Source of the DNA: PALSA-911 sp963743035
GTDB lineage: Bacteria > Pseudomonadota > Alphaproteobacteria > Acetobacterales > Acetobacteraceae
NCBI GenBank assembly: GCA_963743035.1
Contig: CAVUOB010000004.1
Location: forward strand, 1-64,000
DNA: 64,000 nt
Direction of reading: 5' to 3'
In this document: piece after piece, positions 63,561 to 64,000 of the stretch
How the letters are laid out: every line of letters begins with the position of its first letter
Numbering within the stretch: the first letter of the stretch is position 1
Notes under the pieces: generated by a model
Databases searched by the model: none
Seen by the model: only the letters and a program-made list of their open reading frames with translations
What the model was told of the DNA's origin: nothing
Made by a program: the position numbers and the translations under genes

Positions 63561-64000
63561 CTAATCCGCCGCCGCCGGCGTGAGCTGGGTCGCGACCAGG
63601 GCGGCGAAGCGCCCGCCGCGGGCCAGCAATTGCGCAAAACTGCCGCGCTCGGCGATGTGCCCGGCCTCGAACAGCAGAATCTCGTCGGCGTTGCGCACGG
63701 TGGACAGGCGATGGGCGATGATGAAGGTGGTGCGCCCCGCCATCAGCGTCGCCAAGGCCTTGCCGACGCGCGCCTCGGTTGCGGCGTCCAGGGCGCTGGT
63801 CGCCTCGTCCAGGATCAGGATCGGCGGGTCCTTCAGCAACGCACGGGCGATCGCCAGGCGCTGGCGCTGGCCGCCGGACAGCGTGCTGCCACGCTCGCCG
63901 ATCAGCGTGTTGTAGCCCTGCGGCTGGCGGATGATGAATTCATGCGCATCGGCCAGCTGGCAGGCCCGCTCCAGCTCCGCGTCGGTCGCGTCCGGGCGGC
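63561..64000 (-). CDS. ABC transporter ATP-binding/permease, C-terminal part (NdvA/ChvA-like)
   Basis: Cut by the window edge; only the last about 146 residues are visible. The signature GSTLSGGQRQRLAIARAL, Walker B ILILDEATSALDAATEARVG and the switch His in FIIAHRLSTVRNADEILLFE are intact. The stretch ARALLKDPPILILDEATSAL resembles cyclic glucan exporters (NdvA/ChvA), but lipid A or peptide exporters share much of it. The permease domain is outside the window. Confidence 0.8.
   Translation of the reverse strand, partial: RPDATDAELERACQLADAHEFIIRQPQGYNTLIGERGSTLSGGQRQRLAIARALLKDPPILILDEATSALDAATEARVGKALATLMAGRTTFIIAHRLSTVRNADEILLFEAGHIAERGSFAQLLARGGRFAALVATQLTPAAAD

Overview
The window is GC-rich and densely coded. 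Its gene families (XDH-type molybdoenzyme with a MoaD-like partner, luciferase-like monooxygenases, hydantoinase A/B, DenD, a choice-of-anchor A PEP-CTERM protein, DUF2939, a retropepsin-like lipoprotein) suggest a Rhodospirillales-type alphaproteobacterium, most likely near Acetobacteraceae. That placement is inferred from gene content and codon use; no rRNA is present.

Layout. (1) 1-16 kb is an exopolysaccharide (EPS) locus of lower and mixed GC. It holds a PP-loop protein, an OafA-type acyltransferase, a Wzy-like polymerase, a Wzx-like flippase, a small secreted Cys-repeat protein, a two-domain pectate-lyase-like protein, a GT4 glycosyltransferase, a degenerate CpsD-like protein, an export-protein/chain-length-regulator fusion, a decayed priming transferase and an intact WbaP-type priming transferase. 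Most of the left half is broken by frameshifts. (2) 16,565-22,734 is a 6.2-kb integrated element between a 20-bp copy of the tRNA-Ser 3' end and the tRNA-Ser(GCU) gene itself. It carries a tyrosine integrase beside the tRNA, small unrecognised genes (one HTH-like, one RHH-like) and several repeat families. (3) 22.9-30.5 kb: YfcG-like GST, MFS and EamA transporters, the PEP-CTERM protein, and a Spy-like protein / OmpR regulator / histidine kinase module. (4) 30.6-36.2 kb: guaA, a lower-GC insert (small CxxC protein, M20 amidohydrolase, TRIC-type channel), an ArsC/Spx-like protein and a class V aminotransferase.

(5) 36.3-56.9 kb is mostly catabolic: a DUF3311/SSS symporter pair with 12-bp upstream repeats, two LLM monooxygenases, an AHL-lactonase-like hydrolase, a 2-hydroxyacid dehydrogenase, a complete FAD/2Fe-2S/molybdopterin hydroxylase operon plus MoaD-like protein, a hydrolase-EamA-quinone oxidoreductase operon, an SDR-HyuB-HyuA operon joined by ATGA overlaps, a DpaL-like lyase and DenD. 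Together they suggest uptake and breakdown of small N-heterocyclic or amino and sugar acids. (6) 57-64 kb: a CLC-CBS channel, a retropepsin-like lipoprotein, MscL, two polysaccharide-deacetylase-like hydrolases, a glycine-zipper lipoprotein, a CBS-pair protein and the end of an ABC exporter.

A feature running through the window is single-base frameshifts in otherwise well-preserved genes: guaA, the M20 hydrolase, the class V aminotransferase, an LLM monooxygenase, the MoaD-like gene and HyuA. Because guaA is normally needed for growth, at least these are more likely sequence errors than true pseudogenes. The dense frameshifts in the EPS locus could be real decay, errors, or both.
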